From: Alligator mississippiensis
Taxonomy: Eukaryota > Chordata > Crocodylia > Alligatoridae
DNA length: 64,000 nt
NCBI RefSeq assembly: GCF_030867095.1
Contig: NC_081831.1
Span: 68,524,716 to 68,588,715, forward strand
Direction of reading: 5' to 3'
Shown here: positions 1 through 12,900 of the stretch, in pieces
How the letters are laid out: every line of letters starts with the position of its first letter
How positions within the stretch are numbered: the first letter of the stretch is position 1
The notes under the pieces: model-generated
Database searches by the model: none
Told to the model about the DNA's origin: nothing
Seen by the model: only the letters and a program-made list of their open reading frames with translations
Program-made: the position numbers and the translations under genes

Positions 1-408
1 CACCTGCGGGTGGGATAATATGGTTGGGGAGGCAGTGATATGCCTGTGCTCTGCCCTTGCCCCTGACTCCCAAGCCACAGCCCACCCCCCTTAGCCCTAC
101 TGCTGCCCCTCACTCCTGACTCTCAGTATCCCACATCCTGCCAGGGTGAGTGAGGGTCCCCCCTCCCTGGGCTCAGACCCCCCTGCAGGGACCCCTGCTC
201 CCCAAGCTACACACCCACAGCCCCCCCCACACACACACACCCCACTCCCACCCCTAACCATACAAAGAGCCTGCATAATTTTGCATAATTTTGAGTTTTT
301 CTGTACATAGTTTTTAGATGTGCAATTAAAATCACTATTAATTGCGACTAATTTTTTTAATCGTGCAACTTATCACGATCAAATTTTTAAATCATTGGAC
401 AGCCCTAG
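1..408. repeat. Partial hAT-like element cut by the window edge
   Basis: A C-rich and CA-repeat-rich segment (1-245) is followed by an AT-rich part with alternating ATTAATTGCGACTAAT and TTAATCGTGC. It ends at GGACAGCCCTAG. That ending and the ATTAATCG-type palindromic interior resemble a reptilian hAT-type element. The other end lies outside the window, so the call is tentative. Confidence 0.45.
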
Positions 409-849
409 CTTGAGTATGACTGGAATCAAATAAGGACAGCCATTTCTACAAGATTTGAGCCTCAATTGATGACATCCTTGTGAGACTGAATAATCTTTCC
501 TCTGCCTGCAATTGCAGAAATGTAGAGAGACTGAGAGTAGGTTATGAAATTCCACTTTCATCAAATCCAGACCTGAAAGCTCAGTCCTGATCTGGCTTCA
601 CACTCAAAAACCCACTATAGGTTAAGCCTGACCCGGTTCTGTGTGCTGCCATCTTGGCCCACCACAGATGATCCCTGTGAAGGCTAGGGCTTATAGACGT
701 GCTTATAGAATCACTGCACTGTTCTAGTACAGACGTGCTTATAGAATCACTGTTAAGCCCTGATATTCATGAGACATTTCTCTTCTGATTCCAGGAGCAA
801 GGGCTTTGGTATGAGAAACAGCATTAATAGTGATTATCTTTAATTTTAG

Positions 850-3800
850 GTCCAAAAGGTTTGCCAGGCAGATCTGGTCTGAAAGGACGTGATGGTTTAT
901 CTGGACCACACGGCATAGTTGGAGATCCAGGATCTCCAGGTATCCCAGGACAACAGGGATATGAAGGTAACTTTATTCTTTTCTTTGAGGGCATGGAAGA
1001 TACTGAAAGATCAAGCAGTTAGGTTTCTTAGGCTGGATTTTCCCTACTGTTGGGTTGTCACTCCAGGCCATAAACATCACATAATTTCAGCATTGACTTA
1101 GAGAGGTCCCAAGTGGTACCCGAGATTATGTCTTGTCTGAACTGGGGTATGTTTCGTCTTGGGTGAGGCAGGTAGGAGTGAGCACCTCCCTCTTTGGTAA
1201 GTTCATTGCTGTCTGTCACTGCTGATGTTTCAGTAGGTGCAGTTATGGACTGCAGTGCTTCCTGGACAAGGTAGTTAGTAAGATTTGGAAGGACAGGGGT
1301 ATGGCATTTGTTGTGGAACTTAAAGGGGCAAAATAGAAGAGAGATGGTTGGTGCTGGATGAGAGGTGTATCTTGGTGCTTTCCTGAGTTGGGAGGTGTGG
1401 GTTTTGCCCCCAGTGCTGCCATAGACTTGCTGCACAACTTTGAACACTGCTTAACTATTCTGCATTGTGGGAATACCATCATATGGGGTACTGTTGTGAA
1501 AGTTAATCAGTGCTTGCATGGTGCTTTGAGGTCCACAGACTGAAAGACAAGGTGGATTTATGAATTAGATTCTAAGAGTAATCAGTGCTCTACAGTGCAG
1601 GTCAACTTTAATATGTAATTGTGTTTACCTAGGTACAATGGTTGCAGCTAGGCAAATTCCAACAAGTCTATTTCACCAAGTTAGTCAAGCGGCAAATGTC
1701 AGAACACAGAGCTAATACAGACTCGGCTAACTTGCATATCAGCTATTGTTAAGTTGCCGTGTCTTTATCTGCCAGGTGTCTCTGGAAAGCCCGGCCCTAT
1801 CGGTTTGCCTGGAATGCCTGGTCGGAGCATAAGCGTTGGATACACTTTAGTGAAACACAGCCAGTCAGAACAGATCCCACCATGCCCAATAGGAATGAAT
1901 AAGCTCTGGGATGGTTACAGCTTGTTATACGTGGAGGGGCAGGAAAAGGCGCATAACCAGGACCTTGGTAAGTCTGAGTCAAACAATGCAGGCCAGTTTC
2001 TGTTCTTCAGTATGTACTGTACAACTGCCATTGACGTCATGGGGGATTTTGGTGGGTGTGAATTCAACCTGTGTCTGGGTCATATACACTGATACTTGTC
2101 ATGTGCTTATTCTTTATGAGTTCTAGCATTTTGGCAGGTGCCTGACATGAATTTCCCCTTCCCCCAGGTTTTGCTGGCTCCTGTTTGCCTCGCTTCAGCA
2201 CCATGCCATTTATTTACTGTAACATTAACGAAGTGTGCTACTATGCCAGTCGAAATGACAAGTCCTTCTGGCTCTCCACCACTGCTCCCATCCCCATGAT
2301 GCCTGTGACCAGTTTCCAGATTGCACAATACATCAGTCGTTGCTCAGTATGTGAAGCACCTTCCCAGGCTATCGCCATCCATAGCCAGGACATAACCATT
2401 CCACAGTGCCCTGCTGGCTGGCGCAGCCTTTGGATTGGATACTCTTTCCTCATGGTAAGAAAAGGTATTCTTTAAGGCAAAAAGTTATGCTGTAAAAAAC
2501 ATGTTTAACATTGACAGTTCATTTTTTGATCATGCTGTTGTGTTTGCTAGTTTTAAAAATTGACTATCAGAAACAGTGTCCACAATTCACTAACTTGTAA
2601 GTCTCTTGCTTATTACTAGCGTGTTGTGTCTAGATTAACCTTTAGGAGTGCACTGATAAGAGATTTTTTTGGGCCAATACCTAATTTTTAACGAATCATA
2701 TATGCTGATCCGATTGCTGACATGCACCCTGGCAGCATGGAGAGCAACATCTGACTGGTAAGTCTGCTGTGGTGGAAGGAGGGAAGGGGTGAGGGGCAGA
2801 TTGAAGCCCCTATGGTCAGGGAGGGATTGGTAGTGGGGCAGGAGCAGGCACTGGCCAGCTGGGGTGGGGCAGGGGATGGGATGGAGCCGCAAGTGGCTTG
2901 TCCAGGGACTGCAGGTGGTGGCTCCCACTGCTGCATGCACCCCAAGAGGACATGGGGGCATGCACTCCTGGATCTGTGTGGGGCAAGGGTGGGCTGCTGA
3001 TGCGGGCTGGGGCCAGACCGGGCTGCACTTGGGGTGGGTGGTGGTGGTGCTGGGAGAGGGGCTGCAACCACCCCAAAATTTGCCATAACCCCTCCAACCC
3101 CCACTCCCAGTGCTACCGCTACCCGCCCCGAGTGAAGCCTGGCTCAGCCTCACCACCGGGAAGAGCTCAGCGCTGCCCTGGCCCCAGCTTGCAGCAGCCC
3201 AGCTTTGCCCCATGTGCAGATCCGGGGGCACACACCCCCATTCCCTCCTGAGTTGTATGCAGCAGCAGCAGGAGCTGCTGCCCTCCCCACCCACAGACAA
3301 GCCGCTTGCAGCTCCATCCTGCCCCAGCCCCACCCTCACCACGGGGTCCTCAATCTGCCCCTCTCCCCACCCCTTCCATCCCCCCACCCCTGCCACCACA
3401 ACAGACTTACCAGCCGAACCTAGCTGGTCTCCGCGCTGCTGGGCTGAGCTCCTCGCTGCCTGCATGCTGCGGTGTAGCTGCGCACGTGCACAAGGCATCT
3501 ATTTGCCACATTAGCCAAAAAAAGCCAATCGCTGAAACTGTAAATTTTCCTTATATCTGTGCCGATCTGATATGCACCTCTAATAACCTTGGTCCGATTG
3601 CTGCCATTTAGCTAATTTCTCAATCATGCTGGTAGTTTACAGTCGGGGTGAAGAAAAAGGAACATTACTGGCAAGGAGACTATAATCCAGGGGTGGGCGG
3701 AGGGCAGCTTACTGAGTTTTGGCAAGCAATCGAGGGCTACGTGACAGGCAGCCAGGGGCAGCTAAATATTAATTTTCTAAATTTTTTAGGGGCCCTGGAG

Positions 3801-4516
3801 GCCAGATAGAATGGCCTGGCAGGCCTCATTTTGCCCACCTCTGCTATAATCCATGAGAAACAATTATTTTAAACACAGAAGTTGCCCATTAAACTCTCTC
3901 TCTGTGGTTTTCTCCGTAGCTTTAATTTTTTGCTAACTGTTGTTAAGTCACTACGTGGTGACTGTAAGGAGACCCTGAGGACAGCACAGGGAGCTTTATC
4001 ACCTCCCAGTTTTTTAAGAGTATCACTTTGCAGGTGAAAAGCTGTTTTTCCATAATGCTTTGGCCAAACAGACATTCAGCCAAGGTTCGGTATTCCTGTA
4101 CTTTAACAATAGGCTGTACCCAAGTAAAAGGTAGTTGTGATGCAACGTATAGTGTTCCCCATTTTGTTCCCTGCAACACAAGGACCCCAGGAGTCCCCTG
4201 TGCAATTATCTGTTCTGTTTGCTTGGAGCTCACGGAATGAATATCTTCATTCCAGCACACAGCAGCTGGTGCAGAAGGAGGAGGCCAGTCCCTTGTCTCA
4301 CCTGGCTCTTGCCTGGAAGATTTCCGTGCTACTCCTTTCATCGAATGCAACGGCGCCAGAGGAACCTGCCATTATTTTGCAAACAAGTACAGCTTCTGGC
4401 TGACAACTGTTGAGCAGAACCAGCAGTTTGTTGGTGCTCCTCCCTCAGAAACTCTGAAAGCAGGGCAGCTTCGAACACGAGTGAGCCGTTGCCAAGTATG
4501 CATGAAGAACTTGTAG
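850..4516 (+). CDS. COL4A6: Collagen type IV alpha 6 chain, 3' part (last four coding exons, NC1 domain)
   Basis: Coding exons are 850-966, 1776-1967, 2168-2454 and 4256-4516 (stop TAG). All introns are GT-AG and the phases join exactly (1, 1, 0). The first exon is uninterrupted Gly-X-Y collagen repeat, and its first and last glycine codons are split by introns. The second exon ends the triple helix and opens the C-terminal NC1 domain (from [11 protein letters not shown]). NC1 has two C4 subdomains with the expected cysteines: [16 protein letters not shown] and QCPAGW, then GSCLEDF, TCHYF and [10 protein letters not shown] at the end. The match to human alpha 6 is close, including the ending; alpha 2 and alpha 4 are the related alternatives. 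In the family, NC1 selects chain partners and links protomers in basement membranes, where alpha 6 pairs with alpha 5. The 5' part and COL4A5 lie outside the window. The last intron (2455-4255) holds two hAT elements. Confidence 0.96.
1365..1480 (+). repeat. MIR-like SINE fragment
   Basis: The text GCTGCCATAGACTTGCTGC followed by an ACAACTTTGAACACTGCTTAAC-type stretch matches the MIR core pattern (CTGCCACAGACTTGCTGTGTGACC). It is diverged and sits in a COL4A6 intron. Confidence 0.5.
2643..3582. mobile_element. Non-autonomous hAT element with GTGCAC ends, copy 1
   Basis: The terminal inverted repeats are TAGGAGTGCACTGAT and the reverse of ATATGCACCTCTA. Flanking 8-bp copies are TTAACCTT (2635-2642) and ATAACCTT (3583-3590), a 7/8 match. 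The ends are AT-rich and the middle is GC-rich; long frames in the middle look like composition shadows. It is the same family as 17065-17853. It lies in the last COL4A6 intron. Confidence 0.85.
3688..3843. mobile_element. Short hAT MITE, CAGGGGTGGGC family
   Basis: It begins CAGGGGTGGGC and ends GCCCACCTCTG. A perfect 8-bp target duplication CTATAATC lies at 3680-3687 and 3844-3851. Its interior runs in the opposite orientation to the copies at 18326 and 42878. At 156 bp it has no coding capacity. Confidence 0.92.
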
Positions 4517-6929
4517 CAAAACCAAACGAAACAGCAACAGAAAACTTCCGAGTCCAAACCTCATTGATTTGAAGAAATAGGAAACAGATAAGACTTTTCT
4601 GTGCTGGGTTTTATGGATGGGTTATGACAGTCAAGGAAGTATGGAAATTGTCTACAAGTCAATGAGGAGCATGACTTAACACAGAAGAAAAGAGGGATAC
4701 CCTAATGCTCTGAAAGCTGTTTTATGGAACATGGTGCTTCACATTTGTTTGTCTATTCCTGGCTACCTCAGAAAGTGTCTGTGCCTTTCATTCAGTTTGC
4801 ACAGTGATAGATATTTCACATTACACTGCCCATTTGTTCTAGATGCTCTTCTTTGGCTAGTTAAGAGGGTGTTTTTTTAAAATAAGTTTGTGTTTCAGTG
4901 ATGAATTGTCTTTGCAGGAAAAGCACCTGGTCTGGCTTGGGGAAATGGACCTTGATTTTGCAATGAAATGTGCAACTGAAGTGGATTTTCAATAGGAAAG
5001 GAACTGAACTTCGAAGCAGTTAGTGAATCATTGGCTTAGAGGTGTAAGTGTTAGGCTGGCTTGCCTCGGAAGGTCCTAGTTTTAAATATGAGCTACTTTA
5101 TTTAGCAACTGGGAGCACTCTTTGAGTTCTGGCTTACTCTGACTTCAAAAGTTATCCTGGTGAAAACTCGTGGATCTTTATCTGTCCCTGAGCTGAAAGC
5201 CATTTTTTGTGATTATTCACAGCTTCTCTCTGTTGAACTGTCATGTAAAATGTATGGTTCAAGGTCTGCAGTTACCCTTTTTCACTCTAGCAGCAAATTA
5301 ATTCTGGTGTTACCACCAGAATAATTCAATATGTGTACAACATTTTCTTTTCGAGGTAGCCTTTGGCAGTTATTTTCTTTGGCACAGTTATTTTCTAAGT
5401 CTTAGAACTGTGTATATTTTAAAATATAGAAGCTTTACAATACAGCATTCAAGTTCATGAAAACATGGAAATAAGCTGTTATTGGATATACGTTTTATAC
5501 AACTAAAACACCTTGTACTGTATTCCTCATCCTCTAGGATTTATTTCTGCTACTTACTATCTTTTAAAAAATTATTATATTTTTAATTCACTGTTAAATA
5601 GTCAAATTCCCTGCAGGGTGTAATTACAAATCAGGTATCACGGATTGGCCTTCCCTTAAAATACATAGGAAAATCCAGTCTGCCAATCTTGTGAATTAAT
5701 AACTAGGACTTAAGCTGTTCTTGTCAGCTTCTCTTTCTGCAGTAAGTCTGATGAGGCCCTATGTATGAACATATTAGGAGATGTGAAATAAGTGCCTTGT
5801 AAATTCCCTATGGTTTATTTTACAACTGAAGGACAGAATTCAACAGAAATTGCTATTGGTCTGAGGTTGAGACTCTTTTTACCACATGATGATGATTCTT
5901 TATTACAGGCTGAATAAATCTTATCCAGTGAAGTCCTTAGGCACATGCTCTGCTTTTACCAACATGGACTTGACAGGGTAACAAGGCAACTGAGTAATTT
6001 TTCCATGTGCAGATTTGAGACAACTCTTTTATGTATAGTCAGTTCAAGCAAATTCACAAAATATAGCAACACACAACCTATGAAAAGCTTAAGAAATTTA
6101 TTAGATGCACAGAGAAAGTGCTGTAACACAAACTCATGTAAATCTATTTAAAAATAAATAAGATACTGTTAAACCACCCTTGACTCTTTTTAATTCTGAA
6201 ACAAACAAATAAAAAAAAAAATCAACCTAACATTTTAATGATTTAAGGTCAGGGTGAAATATCTCCTAACTATAGCAGTGATCGTGATCCATACCAGCTA
6301 ATAGAGTCTCCTGTTCCTTTTTCAGGTTTCTCAGAAACAGGAAAGCCATTGCAAAATGTATACATTAGACATAGTTCCTTTCACAGAAACATTTTTCTAA
6401 TAAAGTGTGGTTGCTCAAATACATGTTAAAATATTTAACAAGGAAATAATCTTCTCCTGATCCAGTTGATCTTATAACAAGACAGCGTATTTAATCGTAT
6501 GATGCAGCCCACAGGAGGGAACAAAAGTAAACATCCTCCCTTAGCACAATACTGTTTTGTTTTAAAAGCTAAACTATTGCATTATAATATGAGAGCAAGA
6601 ATACCCATTGGGACAATCCCTGCCTTCAAAGGTAGAGCCCAGTAATATACCACAGTCATTATTCTGATACCTTGATTTTGTCTTCATCTCAAAAGGTTCA
6701 TTTCTCTTTGAATAAGATTCGCACTGGAAAGAGATTCTCTCTATGCATCAGACTACAGGATCCATATCTTCTCTTTCCTTCTGCGGAAGATCATCTTAGA
6801 CCATTGTTGTCCGAGCTGTGGGTACTACTAAGATTTGTGCTCTGTCCTTAATTTCAGGCACTTTAGGGCTAAAATGGCTGTTTAAGTCAGTATAATATGT
6901 TCAACACAGAAAAGTCATTACAGCTTCCT
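4517..6929. other. Convergent 3' untranslated regions of COL4A6 (plus) and ATG4A (minus)
   Basis: There is no coding signal here. Plus-strand AATAAA sites for COL4A6 lie at 5913-5918, 6153-6158, 6208-6213 and 6399-6404. Minus-strand AATAAA sites (read as TTTATT) for ATG4A lie at 6097-6102 and 5899-5904. The two sets interleave, so the transcripts may overlap at their 3' ends. Which sites are used cannot be told from sequence. Confidence 0.6.
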
Positions 6930-9900
6930 TCATACGCTCAGGATCTCAAATTCTTCCTCCAATTCAAATAGTTTATCAGTAGATTCAATGAGTTCTGCCA
7001 ACAAAAATTAAAACAGCTGAATTCCAAAACGCACTTACTGCTTTTTACTTCGGAGGACTTTTTATGGCAAGATTTTGTAGGCCTGAACTACGCTTTGCTA
7101 GAAATCATATTTAACCTCCTGGTGACAACTGTCTGGAGCTCAAGTTACTAAAAGTATTAAAGAATACCACATCTTGTAAGAACCTGACGTTTAGCAAAAT
7201 ATAACTATTCCACCTTTGATTAGTTTTCATCCCAGTATAATGAGGAACATATTGCTAGAGTAGTACACTCAAGTGAGTACTGTACCTGCTCCTGTTGTCG
7301 TCACTTCTGGCTTAGTTGGAGGTATGAAAGGCGGCCAATGTGGTGGATGCTTCTGGACTAACTCAAACATCCGCAGACTCTGCTGCTTTAGAATCTCCTG
7401 GGAATAGAGCACTTTTTATTTTTAAAGATGCAGCAAATGAATAGAACTTCAGATACTAGAATTGACTGGTTAGTAAAAATTGCGAAATGGAAAACAAAAA
7501 AGGAAACCCAACCACGTTCTGCAGGTATGTGACAGTTATAGTTTGTGATCCTCTTTAAGACTGCTGTTGTATGGTTCCATATGTAGTGACCTTCCCCAGT
7601 TAGAATCAGGCACAGAAGACCGATCTTTGCAAGCTGTCACAAGTTGTCAGCTGTGTTATAATTAGCTCTGAAATCAACACTAGCTATAATTGTTCATGAG
7701 CAGAAAACTGATAGGGATAGCATGAAATACATTCCTATCTTTTTAAATGGGAAAGAAATGGCTCCCAATTGGATTTTATGATCAAATGCATTTCTGAATG
7801 ACAGGAGCAAGGGACAGACTTGGTAGCTCCAGAAGTTAATGGATTTTGAAGGATCATTTTTGTCCTATAGAGACTGGTTATTACTACAGCCAAATTCCAC
7901 AGTAGTTCAGCCTGGAGAATAATGTCAAGCCTAATTTAAAAAAGTAATTAAAGCAGTTTACAAATGTCTTCCTGGAGAAATCTTCAGCTGGTTTTACAGA
8001 TGTTTCCTGGGGTCTGAAGTCACTTGGTGTTTGGCTTTATAACATACCACAAACACACACCAGTGTCTTAAAAATGCAAGCGTTATCTCAAGTATTGGTC
8101 CTGCAAGAGTCTGAAAATCTTCAGCACCCACTAATTCAATGGGAGTTGAGGGACTTCAGTGCTGCACAGAATCAGGCCTATGCTACTCAATGAAGCATGT
8201 TACCTTTATGGTTAGACACCTAAACTAGACTTCCCACCTTAACTGTATTCTTCTGTCCCAAAGAAGGCATGTGACACGTTTAAATACCATACACAGAGAC
8301 ATTTAAAGGGAAATTAACATTTTACCAAAACAATGTGTGCACACTTTGATGTGGATTGTATTATGAGAACAATGCATGATTACCTTTTGTACAAGACTAC
8401 ACCAGTTATCAAAGTCCTTCTCTTCTTTACAAAAGAAGCCCTGAGGGGAGAAAAGATACACTTCCATTTGCAAGTTGTAAGCAAACATGATATTAGCAAA
8501 TAACATAGAATAGAGCTCATGTTCTGCCATAGCACATATGATCATTAGGTGCAAGATCCATGGTATGTAGGAGATTAGGGGACAGATCTTCAGTTGGTGC
8601 AGAATGGCAAAACAAAACACAAGGCAAGGGACGGACATGAACATGATGTTTACTGCTCTTCCTCTTGAACACAGCCTTTATTACCTCCCCTACTGCCCTG
8701 TCTTGTCTATTTATATTATAAACTCCCTGGGGTAAAGACTAAACATGTTTGCAGAGTGCCTAGAATAGGGGCCCCACTCTTGATTTTAGCACCTTTATGT
8801 TCTACCATAATACAAGTAATAGTAGCAGCCTAATTCAAGTCAATGGATGAGATTTACAACAGCTGTAAATCTGGCCACAAGTTAAAACCTGCCGTAGGGT
8901 GAACTGCCATGTAAGTTACACTTTCAGGAAGGTGACTGCATTGTAAATTGTTGCTTAGTATTAAATGGCATGACTGACTGCTTTGCCTTCTGGCTCGTGT
9001 ATTTGCATGGTTAATTATTAAGCAAATATTTTTCCAGTAAAAAGAGTAGGGTTACTAATAATAGATATGCTAATAGGAAATTTTTATATATCAAAAAGGT
9101 TTAGAAATACTGGGCCCAGAGAAGAATTAGGAGTAACCCAACTGAAGTCAGTGCTTACAACTGAAGCATGCAAAATCAGAATTGGAGTCTCCAGGCATCA
9201 CAATATTCCTGTAGAGCAGGGGTGGGCAAAATTAATATCTATCTGTCTTTGGTTCCTCTCAAAAATGACAGAAACCAGGGGCAGTAGGACCCAGGGGAAG
9301 CCCGGCAGGTTCCTGCAACAGCAAGGCCCACTCGGCCCCGCCCCCGCAGAAGTCCCAGCAGGGGCTTCTGGCCTGGGACCATGTGACTGCACTGGGCTAG
9401 AACCTCAGGTAAGAGGGGGGGGGCAGGGAAGGACCCTGGGGAAAAGCAGCCCCTCCCCTGCCCCATGGCCAGCACAGGGCTGTGTGGAGCAGGCACAGGC
9501 AGCCCCAGGCAGGCTTTGAGCAGCCGCAATGTGGGGCGCCAGCCATGGGGTGGGCAAGGGGCCGCTTTTCCCGCACTCAATACCAGCTTCTAACATGCCC
9601 TTGCAGCCAGCCTGGGCCCCACACTGGCTCCGGGCTCACTCATCGGGGCTATGCTGCGGCAGCAGCAGCTGTGGCCCCCCCCGCTTGCCTCATCGGGCAG
9701 TATTTGCTGCTGCTGCCCGCCCAGAGCTTGTGTGCCAGGCAGCCCAGAGACAGCAGTGGCAAACACTACCCAGTACGGCAAGCAGGGGGGCCGCAGCTGC
9801 TGTGGTGCAGCACCGGCGTGGGTCCCGGGCTGGCAGCAGGGGCAGGTTACAAGCTAGCGCCAAGCACGGGAAAAGCAGCCCCTCGCCCACCCCGTGGCCA

Positions 9901-12900
9901 GCGCCCCGCACTGCAGCTGCTCACAGCCTGCCTGGGGCTGCCTGTGCCTGCTCAGGACAGCCCCACGTGGGCTGTGAGCAACTGCAGCAGGGAGCACTGG
10001 CCATGGGGTGAGGGAGGGGCCGCTTTTCCCCCCACACTCAGCACCAGCTTGTTGCCTGCCAGGAAGCAGGGGCTCTACGCTGTCCCCCACCTATATCACG
10101 GGGCTGGGGGGGTACTGGGAGTAAGCGGGTACACAGGGAACACACCGGTGTCCTGGGACCTGTGCCAGTGGGGCCCAGAGCAGGGTGGCAGGAGTAGAGG
10201 GTCCTGGCCGGCAGGGGCTCTATGGAGTCGGGCCAGCTCCCCCTCTCCCTGCTGATGCAGCCCAGTCCGGCTCCACACACCCCTGCCAGCCTGCACCCTG
10301 CTCTGGGCCCAACTGGTGCTGGCCCTGGCACACCGGTCCCAAGATGGTGACCAGGGGATCACCCTTCCTGTCAAGGGGCGGGGCTACCCATGCAGCCCTC
10401 CACAGCTTGCCAAAACTGGGTAAGCAGCCCTCCACCCAAAATAATTGCCAGTCCCTGCTGTAGAGTAAGATGCATTACTACTACCAATAGCCCATTTAGG
10501 AATTTGTAAATGGAGGCACGAGAAAGATTAAATAATTGTTCAATTTGTCAGTGTGTAGATGGCAATGATTGGGTAGAACCCAGGAATGGACCCCGGTTAA
10601 ATTCCTTGTTTCAGCTGTTACACAGCAAGACCTTTTAAAAGAAATTAATTAGCCACTCCCACTATCAATATTTAGCTACCTACCAGAGGTTATATTCATG
10701 TAATCTGAGCAGAGTCTTCATAATCTACCACTTAGACTAATTTATAACTATTAGAAGCTTCTTTGCAGGAACAGTTCTGCCCAAGGAAGTACAAAACTAC
10801 CTTTACAACTATTTAGGTAGCACTTTGCAATAGTTCATACTGCATTTCTTTTTAACACCTACTAAAGCTACAGAGGGATCCAAATTCATGATCTTCATTC
10901 GATGTGGGGCTTGCTGACAATGGAAGCTCTGGTCATCAACCATGCCATTTTCCTCTGAATCTACAAAAATCTGAGTGGTGTGAGGGTCCAGATAGATCAG
11001 CTCGTTATCTGTACAGGTAAAATACATGTTTATTAACGAAGTTAAATTTCATAACTTGTTAGACTGGATGTATAAGGTAGAAGTTAGACTGCCACCACGC
11101 TTAAGACTGTCTAGTCTGCTTGCTGGTTATAAAAATGGTAAATTCTAGAGGTAAAATATCTGGGGTAGCTTGCAATAATGTTTAAGCTTTTTGCTCTGAT
11201 CCCCGTTTCATCACTTGTCTTCTACATTATGTACTTTGCCATTATTTCTTGAGATCAAACATAACATTTAAGGTTTTACAGTATAAGTTCAAACATTGTA
11301 CAGATCACAAGATCCAAGTGACCACAAATCAGTTGGACTTTTTTTTTTCTTAATCTGGCCCTCATGGATTGGTTCAATGAAACCTGACTAAATGTACTCC
11401 TAGTTTTATTTAAAACACAAAACTTGTACACGGGTCACAAATGCAATAAGAAGAGTCAATTTTAGGTAGGATTTCAAGAAAGGTTATTCTAGTATTAAAT
11501 ATTATAATAGGCAAAGGGAGGACAGATGCAAAGCCAGTGTCAAAATACAATTAAAATCTAGAAAAGTTAGAGGCATGAAGAGAAATTGAGATAAATACCA
11601 GGTTAATCTGAGGGTACAGGAACCAGTTAGTCAGGTAAAGGAGGGTAGGCTTTAAAGCAGTGTTTTTCAACTTATGGGTCATATCCAAAAGTAGGTCACA
11701 AGAATATATGAAAGGGTCATGAACAAACTTAAAAATGGAGCAACGAACTTTAAAAATGGATTCTCTTTTAAAGGAGAAAAATGTGGGAAACCATAGCTTT
11801 TCCCTTGGAGGCTGTCAGAGTTCCTGCCTGCTAGGGGCCCCCCCATACCCCACACACCCACCCCCTTTCCCACACACTGGGGGGCTGGGGCTTGGGTCAT
11901 GACTGGCCATTGATGTTTACAAATGGGTCCTGGTACAAAAAAGTTTGAGAACCACTGCTTTAAGGCATGTAAGCTGCTCTCTGATAACTGCCTGACACAA
12001 GCTAACCCCAGTAGCAGATGCTAGCAGGTAATAACATGACCACTGAGTTACCACAGAGGAGTTGATGCACTGTAAAATCCAGCTCTCCTTCACCCTATGG
12101 TAATGTGTTCATATACTTGTGCCATAATTTCACTTTTAAGAAATATGAAACAACAGAACAAAAAATAAGGTTCTTGATTTTAGAAACAATACTAGATGAC
12201 AGTACTGATAGTTGTCTATATGCTTGCTGAATGATATTCAGCTATTCCTGATATGTTGCTCTTGTTACATAATTACTTATTTCTTCAAGGGCTTCATGTT
12301 ACCCTCTCCTCTGCTATACAAGATCAGACTACAGCATTCTGGAAATGTTATTATATTTCCTGCAAGCCTCATGTTCCAACTGTCTGCAATTTTTTTCAGC
12401 CAAGAACTGTTCCCTTAACTGATTATGGATAAGTAGGTGGGCTGTTTTCTTACCTAAAAATCCTATGAAATAATAGGCATTATTTGGCTTCCCTCCTAAT
12501 GCTCCCAAGGACTGTGGCATCTTAAAACATTCCTGGAGATTTAAAATGAAAAACATAACGTTTTAGTTGTGCCATGCTTGTTACCACCGGTATCTGAACT
12601 GGTATGTAAATGATAAGCAGGGTAACCATGATTTTACTGGTATCAGCTTACTTTAAATGCATCAATATAAATTGGATTGATGTGATTTATCCCCAGTCGT
12701 AGAGGTATAATAAGCAAGAGGGGTTTCCAGCCTGAGCAGAACCCTGCTGTGTTCTTGTTTCGGCCAAGAGCACTTCTGTGTGAGTGCACACTGCCATATG
12801 CAGCACTGCTGCTCTGAGGAGGGGACCAGCACATTTTCTCTGTGGGAGTGAAAAGAAGAGACCTGTCAATGCACTATGGACTACACAGCTGATGTTTCAT

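Noticed and set aside
2635-3498. 287-codon open frame on the minus strand
   Set aside because: It lies inside a GC-rich hAT core, is Ser/Gly/Pro-rich, crosses the element end and shows no protein-family motif; several frames are open here because of composition.
8303-8644. 113-codon minus-strand frame as a separate gene
   Set aside because: Only its 8384-8440 part is coding, as an ATG4A exon with proper splice sites; the remainder is intron.
9482-10255. 257-codon open frame on the plus strand
   Set aside because: It lies wholly within the GC-rich interior of the hAT derivative, with competing open frames on both strands and Ala/Pro/Gly-biased composition.
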